NCBI GenBank assembly: GCA_947581885.1 | Contig: CANPWF010000028.1 | Coordinates: forward strand, 1-13,401 | Reading direction: 5' to 3' | DNA from: an uncultured Clostridia bacterium | Lineage (GTDB): Bacteria > Bacillota > Clostridia > Christensenellales > Borkfalkiaceae | Length of the DNA stretch: 13,401 nucleotides | Part shown: piece after piece, positions 5,353 through 13,374 of the stretch | How the letters are laid out: every line of letters begins with the position of its first letter | Numbering within the stretch: the stretch's first letter is position 1 | Notes under the pieces: generated by a model | Told to the model about the DNA's origin: nothing | The model's database searches: none | Seen by the model: only the letters and a program-made list of their open reading frames with translations | Program-made: the position numbers and the translations under genes

Positions 5353-7593
5353 ATGAAGCGTTTGAAACTGATGCTTGTAGTGCTTTCGGTATCCGTTCTT
5401 TTCGCTTGCGTAGGCCTGTTTGCCGCTTGCGGCGATCCGGCAGAGCCCGATGGAACGTATTATACCGTTACGGTTTCGCCGTACGAAGAAGAGGGCGGCA
5501 CGGTAACGCTCTCCGACCCTGCGAACCCCGCGAAGGGCTATGCCGAGAACGAAGAGGTCACGATTACCGTCACCGCCAACGAAGATTACGAGGTCGAGGC
5601 GGTCACCGTGGGCGGTGACGCTGTCCATCTCGATTCGCAAGGCAAATACACGTTTGCCGTCACAAGCGATACGACGGTGGCCGTAACCTTCCATGCGATA
5701 ACCTATTATACCGTCACAGTCTCGCCGTACGCGGAAGAGGCTGGTACGGTAGCGGTTTCTCCTGCCGCGAAGCCTGCCAAGGGCTATGTCGAGAACGAAC
5801 AAGTCACAATTACCGTCACTGCCGCGGAAGAACATGCAGTCAGCGAAGTCAAGGTGAACGATAGTCCCGTCGTGCTCAATGGGCAGGGCGAATACACGTT
5901 CCCCATCACGCAAAACACCACGGTCTCCGCAACGTTTGTCACGGCATACACCTATTATACTGTCACGGTCAAGGCGTATAACACGGATCAGGGCACGGTG
6001 GAAGTTTCCGAGCCCATAGAAGGGAGCGGCAACAGCCATCGTAAGGGGGAGCAAGTCACGCTCACCGTCACCGCCAAGGCGAATTACTCGGTCGGCGAAG
6101 TCGTGGTGAACGGGGATCCCGTCGATCTCGACCAGCAGGGCAAGTACTCGTTCTCCATCACACAAAATACCACGATCTCCGTTAAATTTGTGTTCGCCGG
6201 CTTGCGCACCCTGACATGGGTGGATTCCGGTTACAACACCACAAAGGGTCTCGGCACGCTCTCCTTCGATGAGGACTACAACATGACGCTCACCCCGGAA
6301 GACGGCGAGGCGCAACCGGTGGAGATCGTCACCCAAGGCGTCGATCTCTCCAAGGGACTTCCCGATAAAGCGATCACTGTGAAAGTCGGCACGGGTCTCG
6401 ACGCGCAGCAGTACACAGTCACCTTCGGCGCGGGCATCGTATTCACGGATAGTTATTATTCCGCTCACGTCTTCGATAGCCCCGAGATCACCGATTTCTC
6501 GCAGTATGTGGGTACGTGGAAGCAGTACAATTCCGCCAACGAATTGGAAATCACTGCCGAGGGCTTCACCTATCTTAGAAGCAATTACAACAAGTACTAT
6601 ACCGCACCCGACGGTTCGTATTACATCAAATATCAGATGACTGCTCTCACCAGGCCGCAACGCTATCTCTTTGGATATCTAGATAACGCGAAAAAAGTCC
6701 TCTATATCAACATGAACGGTAGCGTGTTCTACTTCACGGCGGACGGCCAGTTGCCCAAGGCGACGTTTCCCGCGGAGTTCTACGGCGAATGGTTGAATCA
6801 GACATATTTCGGGCTCTCGATTTCCGTGAAGGGCGCGGCCATCGACGGCGTGGAAGTGAATGCCTTTGCTGTTGCGGGCGAGGGAGCCGGTGCGATCGTT
6901 CACGCCTACTATAACGATCTCTATTACAAGTTCTATTTGCAGAAGAATGCAACGTCGTCCGAGTACGAAGTCGTCATGGACAACGGGACGATCAAGACGA
7001 TATTCACCGCGGTGAAGTCCGAACCTTTGCCTGCCGAATACAGGGGCAGTTGGACGCAACTCGTCGGCGACAAGACGCTTTTCGTCGGCGATACGGGCAA
7101 GATCACTTACGAGGGAGTCGTGTACGAGGTCACGCGCGATGCCCGCGACTTCGGCTTCCACTTCACCACGGCGGCCGGCACGACGGCGACGCTCATGTAC
7201 TTTGATAACAGCGGCGTGCTTGCATTCGACGACGGCAACGGGAATATCTCGTACTATGCAAAGGAAGCGCTCAGTGAGCTCGGCGATGTCGCCGCAAGCG
7301 GCGTACCCGCAGGCACGTGGACGTCGGCAGAATGGACGCTCACCGTATCCGCCGATCATAAGGTCACCCTTTCGAAGAATGGCGAGGCCGAGAAGGCGCT
7401 TCGCATCGTCTACGGCGAAGACAATGTCATGATAGATGATCAGTCGCACTACAACGGCGAGGCCATCTACGACGGCGTCTACTATGAGTTCGATTATAAC
7501 AAGGTGACGGGCGTCGTCACGCTCACGCGGTATACCGATTTCGCCCGCAAGACGACCGAAACGCTCACATTTACGCAGGCGACAACCGAATAA
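5353..7593 (+). CDS. Large repeat lipoprotein (InlB-like B-repeats plus G-x-W units), function unknown
   Basis: This 746-aa protein begins with a type II signal peptide: K/R-rich start, hydrophobic core, and LFAAC with the lipidated cysteine at 26. It should be anchored to the outer face of the cytoplasmic membrane. Residues 36-113, 118-195 and 201-279 are three ~78-aa repeats beginning YYTVTV and ending in N/D-T-T-x-x-V-x-F, like the divergent InlB B-repeat (Flg_new_2) family, which forms small beta domains in surface proteins. Residues 283-383 are unassigned. From 387 to 746 four units of about 89 residues each open with G-x-W (W389, W480, W567, W656), usually preceded by P-A-E-[FY]-x. The mature protein has no cysteine besides C26, normal for an exported protein. 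I recognise no catalytic motif. Binding or adhesion is the likely role, by inference only. It has its own strong promoter, and a second lipoprotein gene follows. Confidence 0.9.
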   Translation: MKRLKLMLVVLSVSVLFACVGLFAACGDPAEPDGTYYTVTVSPYEEEGGTVTLSDPANPAKGYAENEEVTITVTANEDYEVEAVTVGGDAVHLDSQGKYTFAVTSDTTVAVTFHAITYYTVTVSPYAEEAGTVAVSPAAKPAKGYVENEQVTITVTAAEEHAVSEVKVNDSPVVLNGQGEYTFPITQNTTVSATFVTAYTYYTVTVKAYNTDQGTVEVSEPIEGSGNSHRKGEQVTLTVTAKANYSVGEVVVNGDPVDLDQQGKYSFSITQNTTISVKFVFAGLRTLTWVDSGYNTTKGLGTLSFDEDYNMTLTPEDGEAQPVEIVTQGVDLSKGLPDKAITVKVGTGLDAQQYTVTFGAGIVFTDSYYSAHVFDSPEITDFSQYVGTWKQYNSANELEITAEGFTYLRSNYNKYYTAPDGSYYIKYQMTALTRPQRYLFGYLDNAKKVLYINMNGSVFYFTADGQLPKATFPAEFYGEWLNQTYFGLSISVKGAAIDGVEVNAFAVAGEGAGAIVHAYYNDLYYKFYLQKNATSSEYEVVMDNGTIKTIFTAVKSEPLPAEYRGSWTQLVGDKTLFVGDTGKITYEGVVYEVTRDARDFGFHFTTAAGTTATLMYFDNSGVLAFDDGNGNISYYAKEALSELGDVAASGVPAGTWTSAEWTLTVSADHKVTLSKNGEAEKALRIVYGEDNVMIDDQSHYNGEAIYDGVYYEFDYNKVTGVVTLTRYTDFARKTTETLTFTQATTE
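5458..6189 (+). repeat. Three tandem ~78-residue InlB-like (Flg_new_2 type) repeat units in the first lipoprotein
   Basis: The units lie at about 5458-5691, 5704-5937 and 5953-6189. Each starts with codons for Y-Y-T-V-T-V and holds an E-x-V-T-[IL]-T-V-T-A core, then V-x-V-[NG]-[GD]-[DS]-x-V-x-L and a G-[KE]-Y-[TS]-F turn. They are also recognisably similar at DNA level, but with many synonymous differences, so the duplication is not very recent. Confidence 0.88.
6511..7590 (+). repeat. Four ~89-residue G-x-W repeat units in the first lipoprotein
   Basis: G-x-W occurs at residues 387, 478, 565 and 654, giving spacings of 91, 87 and 89 and a final unit of about 93 residues to the stop. Units share a W-x(7-12)-aliphatic start, a central glycine-rich turn and a Y/F-rich end. 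I do not recognise the family; the units look like small beta-barrel or beta-sandwich domains. Confidence 0.65.
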
Positions 7594-7629
7594 GGCGCAA
7601 GCGTAACCGTCAAACAATTGCAGTCCAAA

Positions 7630-7655
7630 GAGAGAAGGGGAACGCCTCTTCTCTC
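7630..7655 (+). terminator. Hairpin between the two lipoprotein genes (weak terminator or attenuator)
   Basis: GAGAGAAGGGG (7630-7640) pairs with CCTCTTCTCTC (7645-7655) around an AACG loop, an 11-bp stem with one G-T wobble. It is followed by ATTTGGGTCTT, a poor T-tract. It may terminate only part of the transcripts, or protect the 3' end of the first lipoprotein mRNA while allowing read-through to the second gene. Confidence 0.6.
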
Positions 7656-7688
7656 ATTTGGGTCTTAAAAGAAAAAATTTATGCGGCA

Positions 7689-7734
7689 TCCCGAGGCGAA
7701 GATCGCCCAATCCAAGCGGGGCCGCGATACGGGA
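7689..7734 (+). promoter_or_regulatory. Possible folded leader covering the ribosome binding site of the giant lipoprotein gene
   Basis: TCCCG (7689-7693) is complementary to CGGGA (7730-7734), and the latter contains the only Shine-Dalgarno-like bases (GGGA) before the ATG at 7739. Between the arms lie a hairpin GGCGA-AGA-TCGCC (7695-7707) and a smaller GC hairpin at 7716-7725, so the leader could fold as a three-way junction that masks the start region. It matches no riboswitch class I know. GC-rich DNA gives such pairings by chance, so confidence is low. I saw no clear promoter in 7594-7738. Confidence 0.3.
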
Positions 7735-7738
7735 ATTT

Positions 7739-10700
7739 ATGAAAACTTTGAAAAAGACGCTCCTTCTGCTCTGTTCGCTCCTTGCGCTCGTCCTTTCGCT
7801 GGCGATCGCAGCGTGCGGAAGCAAACGGCCCACGCTCACATTCAAGACGGGTGGCGGCACGGAGATCCCGCCCATTGAGGCCGATGCGGGCACGGATATC
7901 ACAGACCTCTTGCCCGATGATCCCGTCCGCGACGGGTATATCTTTGAAGGTTGGTACCTCAAAGCGGACTTCTCGGGCGAGGCGCAGACGCTTCCCACCG
8001 TCATGCCCGAAAAGAGCGTGACGTATTACGCCAAATGGACGGAGGCCTCGGCTGTGAGCGCAAGACTCACTCTCACCACGAACGATGGCGGCCTGCTTGA
8101 AAAGTCCGCCTACGACGTTCCGGTGGGAACAAATCTCTTGGAGTTTCTTGCGGACAAGGAGCCTACGCCTATTTCGGGGCTCACGTTTGCGGGTTGGTAT
8201 CGGGGGAGCAACAAGGTCTCGGCGAGCGAAGTCATGTCCGCCGCGGGGATCACCCTCACCGCGAAATACAACGCCTCCTATACGGTGGAAGTGTACCGCC
8301 AGCAGGCGGACGAGAGTTATGTGAAGGACGAAACCGACTTCACTGGCACCGCGTTCTACGGCGAGCCCTTCTCCTTCGATAATTTTGAAAAAGACGATAT
8401 TGTGATCGAAGACGGCGAAGTTACCGCGCCCGATTACTTCGACTTCGGCTCCCGAGGCCGCACGGAGACCGACCGCCTCGGCGTGAACGAAACGTTCAGC
8501 ATATATCTCGACCGCAAGACTTTCTATGTCTTCTACAATGCGAACATACCCGAGGGCGCGCAGATCGTCACCGACACCATGTCCACGGGCTCCTACGTCT
8601 ACGGCAGTCAGACCACGCTCGACAAGTGCGGCTATGTATTGAGCGGCCACTACCGCTTCCTCGGTTGGTCGAAAACGTTCGCCGACGTGCGTCGGGAAGA
8701 TCTCTTGGCGCCGGGTACACCACTCGGGGAAAACATGAATATCACCCTCTACGCCATTTGGGAGGAGGGCTATGCCGACGTGTTCCACGGGAGCGACGTC
8801 ATCTATCCCGACACGTTCGACCCCGATACCAAGGTGCACCTCGAGCGCGAGGGTATGGATCTCAAAGAGGGGACCCGTACGGGGAACGCCTTTGAGTTCA
8901 AACTCGATGAAGCGGGCTCCGTGACCCTCACGGGGCAGTTGCTTCCCGCGAGCAAGTATTTCTTCTACTACCGCGATGAGTATGTGGGCAAGTACAACGA
9001 TATGGACGGCACCGACGCTACCCTTGAGATGAAGACGGGCGGCGTCGTGGAGTACCGCCCCAACGGTGCAGGAAGCGATGCGGATATGCAGACGGGAAAA
9101 TACACCATCAACGACGACGGCTATTTTGTCTTTCAGGATGATAAAGACCCCGAAGAGAACTTCCTCTACAACCTCTACACCTATGCAGACGGCTCCGAGA
9201 ACGTCGTGTTCCGCAAGCAGAGCGAGGAAGAACTCGGCTACTACTACGACGCCGAATCCGAAGTCATTCTCTATCTCGATGGTCTCGGCGGTCTCCGCTA
9301 CTATTACCAAAGGAACAACGCCGAGTACACGGGCTTCGACGGCAATCCCACTCACATTGCCATCGGCTACTACGAACGCCAACAAAACGATAGCGATGGG
9401 GAGATCTTTGTCGCCCAGACGCGCGATGTCATCTCCATTCTCAAACAGTTCACGTTCAAGAATCTCGAAGGTTCGTCGTCGCCGAGCGTCACGAAGACCG
9501 AGTTTCCCGATCTTCCCAAAGATGCAACCATCAAGGGCACCGTCAAGTTAGATGACACGGTGCGCGGCAACTATTCCAGCAAGTGGGAGCCGTCCGCAGA
9601 TCGGCTCTACCTCGACGGCTACGGCAAGGCGACTTACGGTGAAAAAGAGGGGACCTATACGCTCTTCACGTGGCTGCGTAGCGTGGAGGAGGAGAACGGC
9701 GAGACCATCGAACAGTACTATCTCGTCCGCTTCGACCCGAATGACAGCGACGATATTATCTACTTCCGCATGGATGTTCCCTATGGCGAATATGTCATCG
9801 ACCGCACCGTCACCGCTGCCGCCAACGCGGCTTACACGGATGCGGTGGGCCGCTTCGATTTCGATAACGACCTGTTCGTGCTCAATATCACCTTCCGTTA
9901 CGCCTTTGTCATCATCTTTGAAAACGGAGATGCGGAAGTCTGGACGGCCATCGGGGAGACTACGCAGCACAAATTCGTGTACTGCCTCTACACCGAACTC
10001 AACCGCAAGGTGGAAAAGAAGGGCGACCTCTACGACTTCGCCCCCAATGACGACGGCGCCGACTACAACAAATTTATGTTCAGCATCGATGGCAACAAGG
10101 CGCACGTCGAGTTGCCCGATGAGCATGAGATCGTCGAGGTCGAAACCGGCGTGAACGGACAGACGCTCCATCTCGACTACACGGCGCGGCTTGCCTACCT
10201 CGGCGATACGTACAGCGAGGCAAATGCCGTCAACTATCAGTACACCATCGGGTATATCGACCTGTACACCTTTACGTTGAAGGACGGCACACAGTTGTAC
10301 TATTGGACGCAGGCGAATACGCACGGCGGCTTTACGCGCATTGGCGCGCGCTCCATGTATCTCATCAGGATCACGCCCGAACTTGAAGAGACCTCCTATA
10401 TCGGCCTGCTCTTCTTTGTGGACGGCTCGCCCGAAGGGGAGACTTACCTCGCCTATCAGCTTGAAAGCGGCATGTACCGCATGGTCGGCGTGGGCACGAC
10501 GGTGGCGAAGAACGGCGATTACGAGTTTACGCTTTCCCGTCGCCTTCCCGATATGGAAAATTCCGACTTCAATGGGTACAACAACTTTATCTTCCGCATC
10601 TACGAAGTGCAGGATTCTTTCATCGGCATGTATATTCCCCATCATGACGATCTCTCGTTCGACAACTTCGTCGCCGACGGCTACGGCAACTACACCTATA

Positions 10701-13327
10701 CCGATGATGCCGGAAATTCGCATAAGGGCGTCATTTCGGATACCATCGGCATGAACAACGGCAGGATCATCTACTTCGACGAGGGCGACGACGGCGATTA
10801 CGATTTCATCTTCAAGGTGGATGGCAAGCGCGTCACCGACGTAACCTCGAGCCCCGACGTCGGATATTGGTACGAGATGGGCAGCAACCAGAACATTTCC
10901 GAATATCACTATATCGTGCTCGACGGCATGGGCAACGTCTACTACTATGAATACGATTACATGTACGATATCACCGAACTCAAGAAGGAGGGGACCTACG
11001 AGCCCACGCCCAATTATCACTTAGATCCCTACGGCGATACCCAATACGACTTCTTGGAATACTATGTCACCTTTGAAGGTGAAGACCGTGCCACCTATTA
11101 TGTCTCCGTACAGCCTTCTTACGACGCCGCGGGGAACCCGCAGGGTATGATGCCCCTCTATCAGGTACAGATCCCGCACCGCGTGGGCGAATTCCGCTTG
11201 CGCGGCGAAGGCACGATCACGAGCCAGGGCTATCCGGGCATCCTCGCCACCTACGTCGATATGTTCGGGGAGACGTACTTCGGCAACATGTACATCGGTA
11301 CCGTGCATACGGGCACGAGCGATCACGGCTTCGTCAATAGTGTGGCGGGAGGGCAGGTGCACTTCTGGGCGCTCTATCGTCTGCGGGGCGGCGCGTCGGT
11401 GCCCACGGCGGAGAATTTGGTCGCCATCAGCGAAGATTTCTTCTTCAAGATCGAGGGCGACGAACTCGTTCCGCTCAGCCTTCCCTACGGCGATTATGCA
11501 ATGTTTGCCGACGGCTTCCTCGATTCCTCGAAGGTGTTGCGGCTCGACGGCATCTCCGCCGCCACCGTCAGGTCCAATTCAGATGTCATGTATACGGGCT
11601 CCTACGAGTCGCTCGGCTCCGATGAGTATTTGTTTGTCTCGGAGAGCAATGACTTCCGCTTCACCTTCCGCCTTTCCAGCAAGACGATCGACGGCGAAAC
11701 GGTGTACATTTTCGAACAGCATAACGATGAGAACGACTATGTGCTGTTCCGCGAAGAGGATTGGACGACGCTCGTGCTCAACGGCTACGGCGATGCGCAC
11801 TATATCAACAGGTACGGCGACGTCATCATCGGAACCTATACCATGTTCGATAAGCAGCACAAGATCGGCGCGTTCGAGTCGGATTCGTTCAGCGACGTAT
11901 TCGTGATCGGCGAAAGCAACACCTATTCCTTTAAGAACCAAGCGCAGTACGCCGCCGCCTATTACGCGGAGAACTTCTCCTCCGTCGTCGTTACGGGTTC
12001 CCGCTTCATCATCGAGGGTACGGAGTACTTCTACACCGTCGCGGGCAGCACCGTCACGCTCTATGCCGTCTCCGGCTTTGCGCAGACCACGACAACGCTT
12101 CCGAGCGAGGCAACCTATACGTATGGCGTCAAACAGTATACGAAGTACACGGAGGGCACAACGCTCACCTTCACGAACGACGATTACAAGTCGCCCATCA
12201 CGCTCAAATTCACGCCCGACGGCGCAGACTTCGCGGTGGCGGCGGAATTTGCGGGCATCAGGCAGGGCTACCGCGTCGTCGTCTCCTACGAACTCGTTGC
12301 GCAGGAAAAAGAGGCGCCCAAACTCACGCTCAAAACCATGCTCACCTACCTTGCAAGCGGCATAGATACGCGGGTGGAAGAGTACGCCCTCACGTTGCAT
12401 TATACGGGCGAGAGCAACACCTTCACCGTTGAACCGCACGAGCACGGGGTTTTCAAACGTTACGAGAGCGTAAAAGCGGAAGAGTCCATGGAAGGCAACG
12501 ATAGCGTCAACATTGCCTCCGGTCACATCGGCGTTGTCAACCTCGAACCCAAGGAGGGCGAGGGCCTCACGATCACGCTCGATTCCACGGATAGTCTCGG
12601 CGCTCCCCTCGGCTATAAGGGCCCGCTCGACGCCATCCGTACGGAAGCGGAGTCTGATGCGGGCACATTGGGCAACGTGCGCGCCATCACTTTGCAGGGC
12701 AGCGACGATAGGGATTACGTCCTCCGCTTCTGGCTGAACACGGATAAAAATGGCGTCCAACGCTTCATCATGCACTCCATCGTCGTCGAGAAGGTGATCG
12801 ATATCGATGAGGTCGGCGAAGTGACGTTCGCCCAACTCTGGGAAGGCGGCTCGTATTATACGGGCAAGAAAAAGGACATCGTGGAAGTTTCCGTCGCGCA
12901 GAGCGTCACCGATCAGATCCTCTTCCATGGCGCGATCGATGAAAACACAGTGGCGCTCGCACGCCAGCACTTCGATTACGCCACCGAAGAGACCCGCTAC
13001 GAGGCGTTCGTGTTCACCATCCAAAAGGATGACGGCTTCATCACGAACGCGACCAAGACGGGGGATTACAACTACGGCGAAGTCACCACGAGCGACGTCC
13101 GTTACACGTTGCGCTTCCTTTACACGGGCACTGCGGCAGACTTCGAGGTCGCATACATTCTTACGTTCTCGCAGGAGAAGTACCTCGACGCGACGTTTGT
13201 AAAGGACGAGAGCGATCCGTCGAAGAAGAACGTCTGGACGATCACGACGCCCACGGCGACATACACGGCGACCATCACCGCGGTCAAGGGCGCGGGCCTC
13301 ACCCTCGAAATCAAGACGGGCGCATAA
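7739..13327 (+). CDS. Giant repeat lipoprotein, 1,862 aa, function unknown
   Basis: The protein starts at MKTLKKTL with a type II signal peptide and lipobox AIAAC (lipid cysteine 26, the same position as in the upstream lipoprotein). An open frame extends 27 codons further upstream, but that stretch would ruin the signal peptide. Residues 32-101 are a near-canonical InlB/Flg_new B-repeat (G-Y-x-F-E-G-W-Y, ending Y-Y-A-K-W). Residues 109-178 are a second, weaker one (LTFAGWY, LTAKY), and 260-344 a divergent third (YRFLGWS, LYAIW). Residues 345-1862 match no family I recognise. They are rich in D, E, G, T, Y and F, nearly free of cysteine, and carry a recurring aliphatic-D/N-G-x-G motif (near 514, 626, 980, 1062, 1270, 1348), often followed 10-20 residues later by G-x-Y. 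There is no LPXTG, SLH or dockerin at the C-terminus, so anchoring is by lipid only. A binding or adhesion role is inferred. It may be co-transcribed with the preceding lipoprotein gene. Confidence 0.9.
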   Translation: MKTLKKTLLLLCSLLALVLSLAIAACGSKRPTLTFKTGGGTEIPPIEADAGTDITDLLPDDPVRDGYIFEGWYLKADFSGEAQTLPTVMPEKSVTYYAKWTEASAVSARLTLTTNDGGLLEKSAYDVPVGTNLLEFLADKEPTPISGLTFAGWYRGSNKVSASEVMSAAGITLTAKYNASYTVEVYRQQADESYVKDETDFTGTAFYGEPFSFDNFEKDDIVIEDGEVTAPDYFDFGSRGRTETDRLGVNETFSIYLDRKTFYVFYNANIPEGAQIVTDTMSTGSYVYGSQTTLDKCGYVLSGHYRFLGWSKTFADVRREDLLAPGTPLGENMNITLYAIWEEGYADVFHGSDVIYPDTFDPDTKVHLEREGMDLKEGTRTGNAFEFKLDEAGSVTLTGQLLPASKYFFYYRDEYVGKYNDMDGTDATLEMKTGGVVEYRPNGAGSDADMQTGKYTINDDGYFVFQDDKDPEENFLYNLYTYADGSENVVFRKQSEEELGYYYDAESEVILYLDGLGGLRYYYQRNNAEYTGFDGNPTHIAIGYYERQQNDSDGEIFVAQTRDVISILKQFTFKNLEGSSSPSVTKTEFPDLPKDATIKGTVKLDDTVRGNYSSKWEPSADRLYLDGYGKATYGEKEGTYTLFTWLRSVEEENGETIEQYYLVRFDPNDSDDIIYFRMDVPYGEYVIDRTVTAAANAAYTDAVGRFDFDNDLFVLNITFRYAFVIIFENGDAEVWTAIGETTQHKFVYCLYTELNRKVEKKGDLYDFAPNDDGADYNKFMFSIDGNKAHVELPDEHEIVEVETGVNGQTLHLDYTARLAYLGDTYSEANAVNYQYTIGYIDLYTFTLKDGTQLYYWTQANTHGGFTRIGARSMYLIRITPELEETSYIGLLFFVDGSPEGETYLAYQLESGMYRMVGVGTTVAKNGDYEFTLSRRLPDMENSDFNGYNNFIFRIYEVQDSFIGMYIPHHDDLSFDNFVADGYGNYTYTDDAGNSHKGVISDTIGMNNGRIIYFDEGDDGDYDFIFKVDGKRVTDVTSSPDVGYWYEMGSNQNISEYHYIVLDGMGNVYYYEYDYMYDITELKKEGTYEPTPNYHLDPYGDTQYDFLEYYVTFEGEDRATYYVSVQPSYDAAGNPQGMMPLYQVQIPHRVGEFRLRGEGTITSQGYPGILATYVDMFGETYFGNMYIGTVHTGTSDHGFVNSVAGGQVHFWALYRLRGGASVPTAENLVAISEDFFFKIEGDELVPLSLPYGDYAMFADGFLDSSKVLRLDGISAATVRSNSDVMYTGSYESLGSDEYLFVSESNDFRFTFRLSSKTIDGETVYIFEQHNDENDYVLFREEDWTTLVLNGYGDAHYINRYGDVIIGTYTMFDKQHKIGAFESDSFSDVFVIGESNTYSFKNQAQYAAAYYAENFSSVVVTGSRFIIEGTEYFYTVAGSTVTLYAVSGFAQTTTTLPSEATYTYGVKQYTKYTEGTTLTFTNDDYKSPITLKFTPDGADFAVAAEFAGIRQGYRVVVSYELVAQEKEAPKLTLKTMLTYLASGIDTRVEEYALTLHYTGESNTFTVEPHEHGVFKRYESVKAEESMEGNDSVNIASGHIGVVNLEPKEGEGLTITLDSTDSLGAPLGYKGPLDAIRTEAESDAGTLGNVRAITLQGSDDRDYVLRFWLNTDKNGVQRFIMHSIVVEKVIDIDEVGEVTFAQLWEGGSYYTGKKKDIVEVSVAQSVTDQILFHGAIDENTVALARQHFDYATEETRYEAFVFTIQKDDGFITNATKTGDYNYGEVTTSDVRYTLRFLYTGTAADFEVAYILTFSQEKYLDATFVKDESDPSKKNVWTITTPTATYTATITAVKGAGLTLEIKTGA
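7832..8770 (+). repeat. InlB/Flg_new-like B-repeat region of the giant lipoprotein
   Basis: There are three units at residues about 32-101, 109-178 and 260-344. The G-W after an aromatic residue (FEGWY, FAGWY, FLGWS) and the closing A-K-[WY] or A-I-W are diagnostic. Between the second and third, residues 179-259 (beginning YTVEVYRQQADESY) resemble MucBP-type surface modules, but only loosely. Confidence 0.8.
9269..11839 (+). repeat. Dispersed aliphatic-D/N-G-x-G-x-x-x-aromatic beta-hairpin motifs
   Basis: The clear copies are LYLDGLGGLRYYY (511), LYLDGYGKATY (623), FVADGYGNYTY (977), IVLDGMGNVYYY (1059), LRLDGISAATV (1267) and LVLNGYGDAHY (1345). Weaker ones are near 729, 784 and 1028. Several are followed by G-[TS]-Y or G-x-Y, as in EGTYTLF, EGTYEPT, TGSYESL and IGTYTMF. 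The spacing is irregular (about 80 to 350 residues), which suggests diverged domains each carrying one motif. Confidence 0.7.
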
Positions 13328-13348
13328 CGGCCACCCCCAATGGAACGC

Positions 13349-13374
13349 AAGGCTCCCCCTCACGGGGGAGCCTT
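13349..13374 (+). terminator. GC-rich hairpin after the giant lipoprotein gene
   Basis: GGCTCCCCC (13351-13359) pairs with GGGGGAGCC (13364-13372) around TCAC, extendable by AA/TT to 11 bp. The following TTCCTTAT is only a modest T-tract. It lies 22 bases after the stop. A second possible stem begins at once (CCCCC at 13382, G-run to 13400) and runs off the window, so this may instead be the edge of a palindromic intergenic repeat. Confidence 0.65.

Noticed and set aside
5458..6189. CRISPR array or phase-variation tract in the repeated region
   Set aside because: The repeats are about 240 bp, in frame and diverged, without short identical repeats, spacers or homopolymer tracts.
7658..7738. 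Upstream extension of the giant lipoprotein
   Set aside because: It would place 27 charged residues before the signal peptide. The ATG at 7739 gives a standard lipoprotein leader.
7681..7878. Small plus-strand frame starting ATG at 7681 as a leader peptide
   Set aside because: It has no ribosome binding site and runs well into the lipoprotein gene in another frame. Its translation looks like a frame shadow.
5239..13363. Very long open frames on the minus strand across both lipoprotein genes (several of 300-590 codons)
   Set aside because: They are codon-register shadows. In GC-rich genes the sense codons TTA, CTA and TCA are rare, so the opposite strand lacks stops. The single CTA codon near 6668 is where the minus-strand frame breaks. 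The translations have no recognisable domain and no ribosome binding sites.
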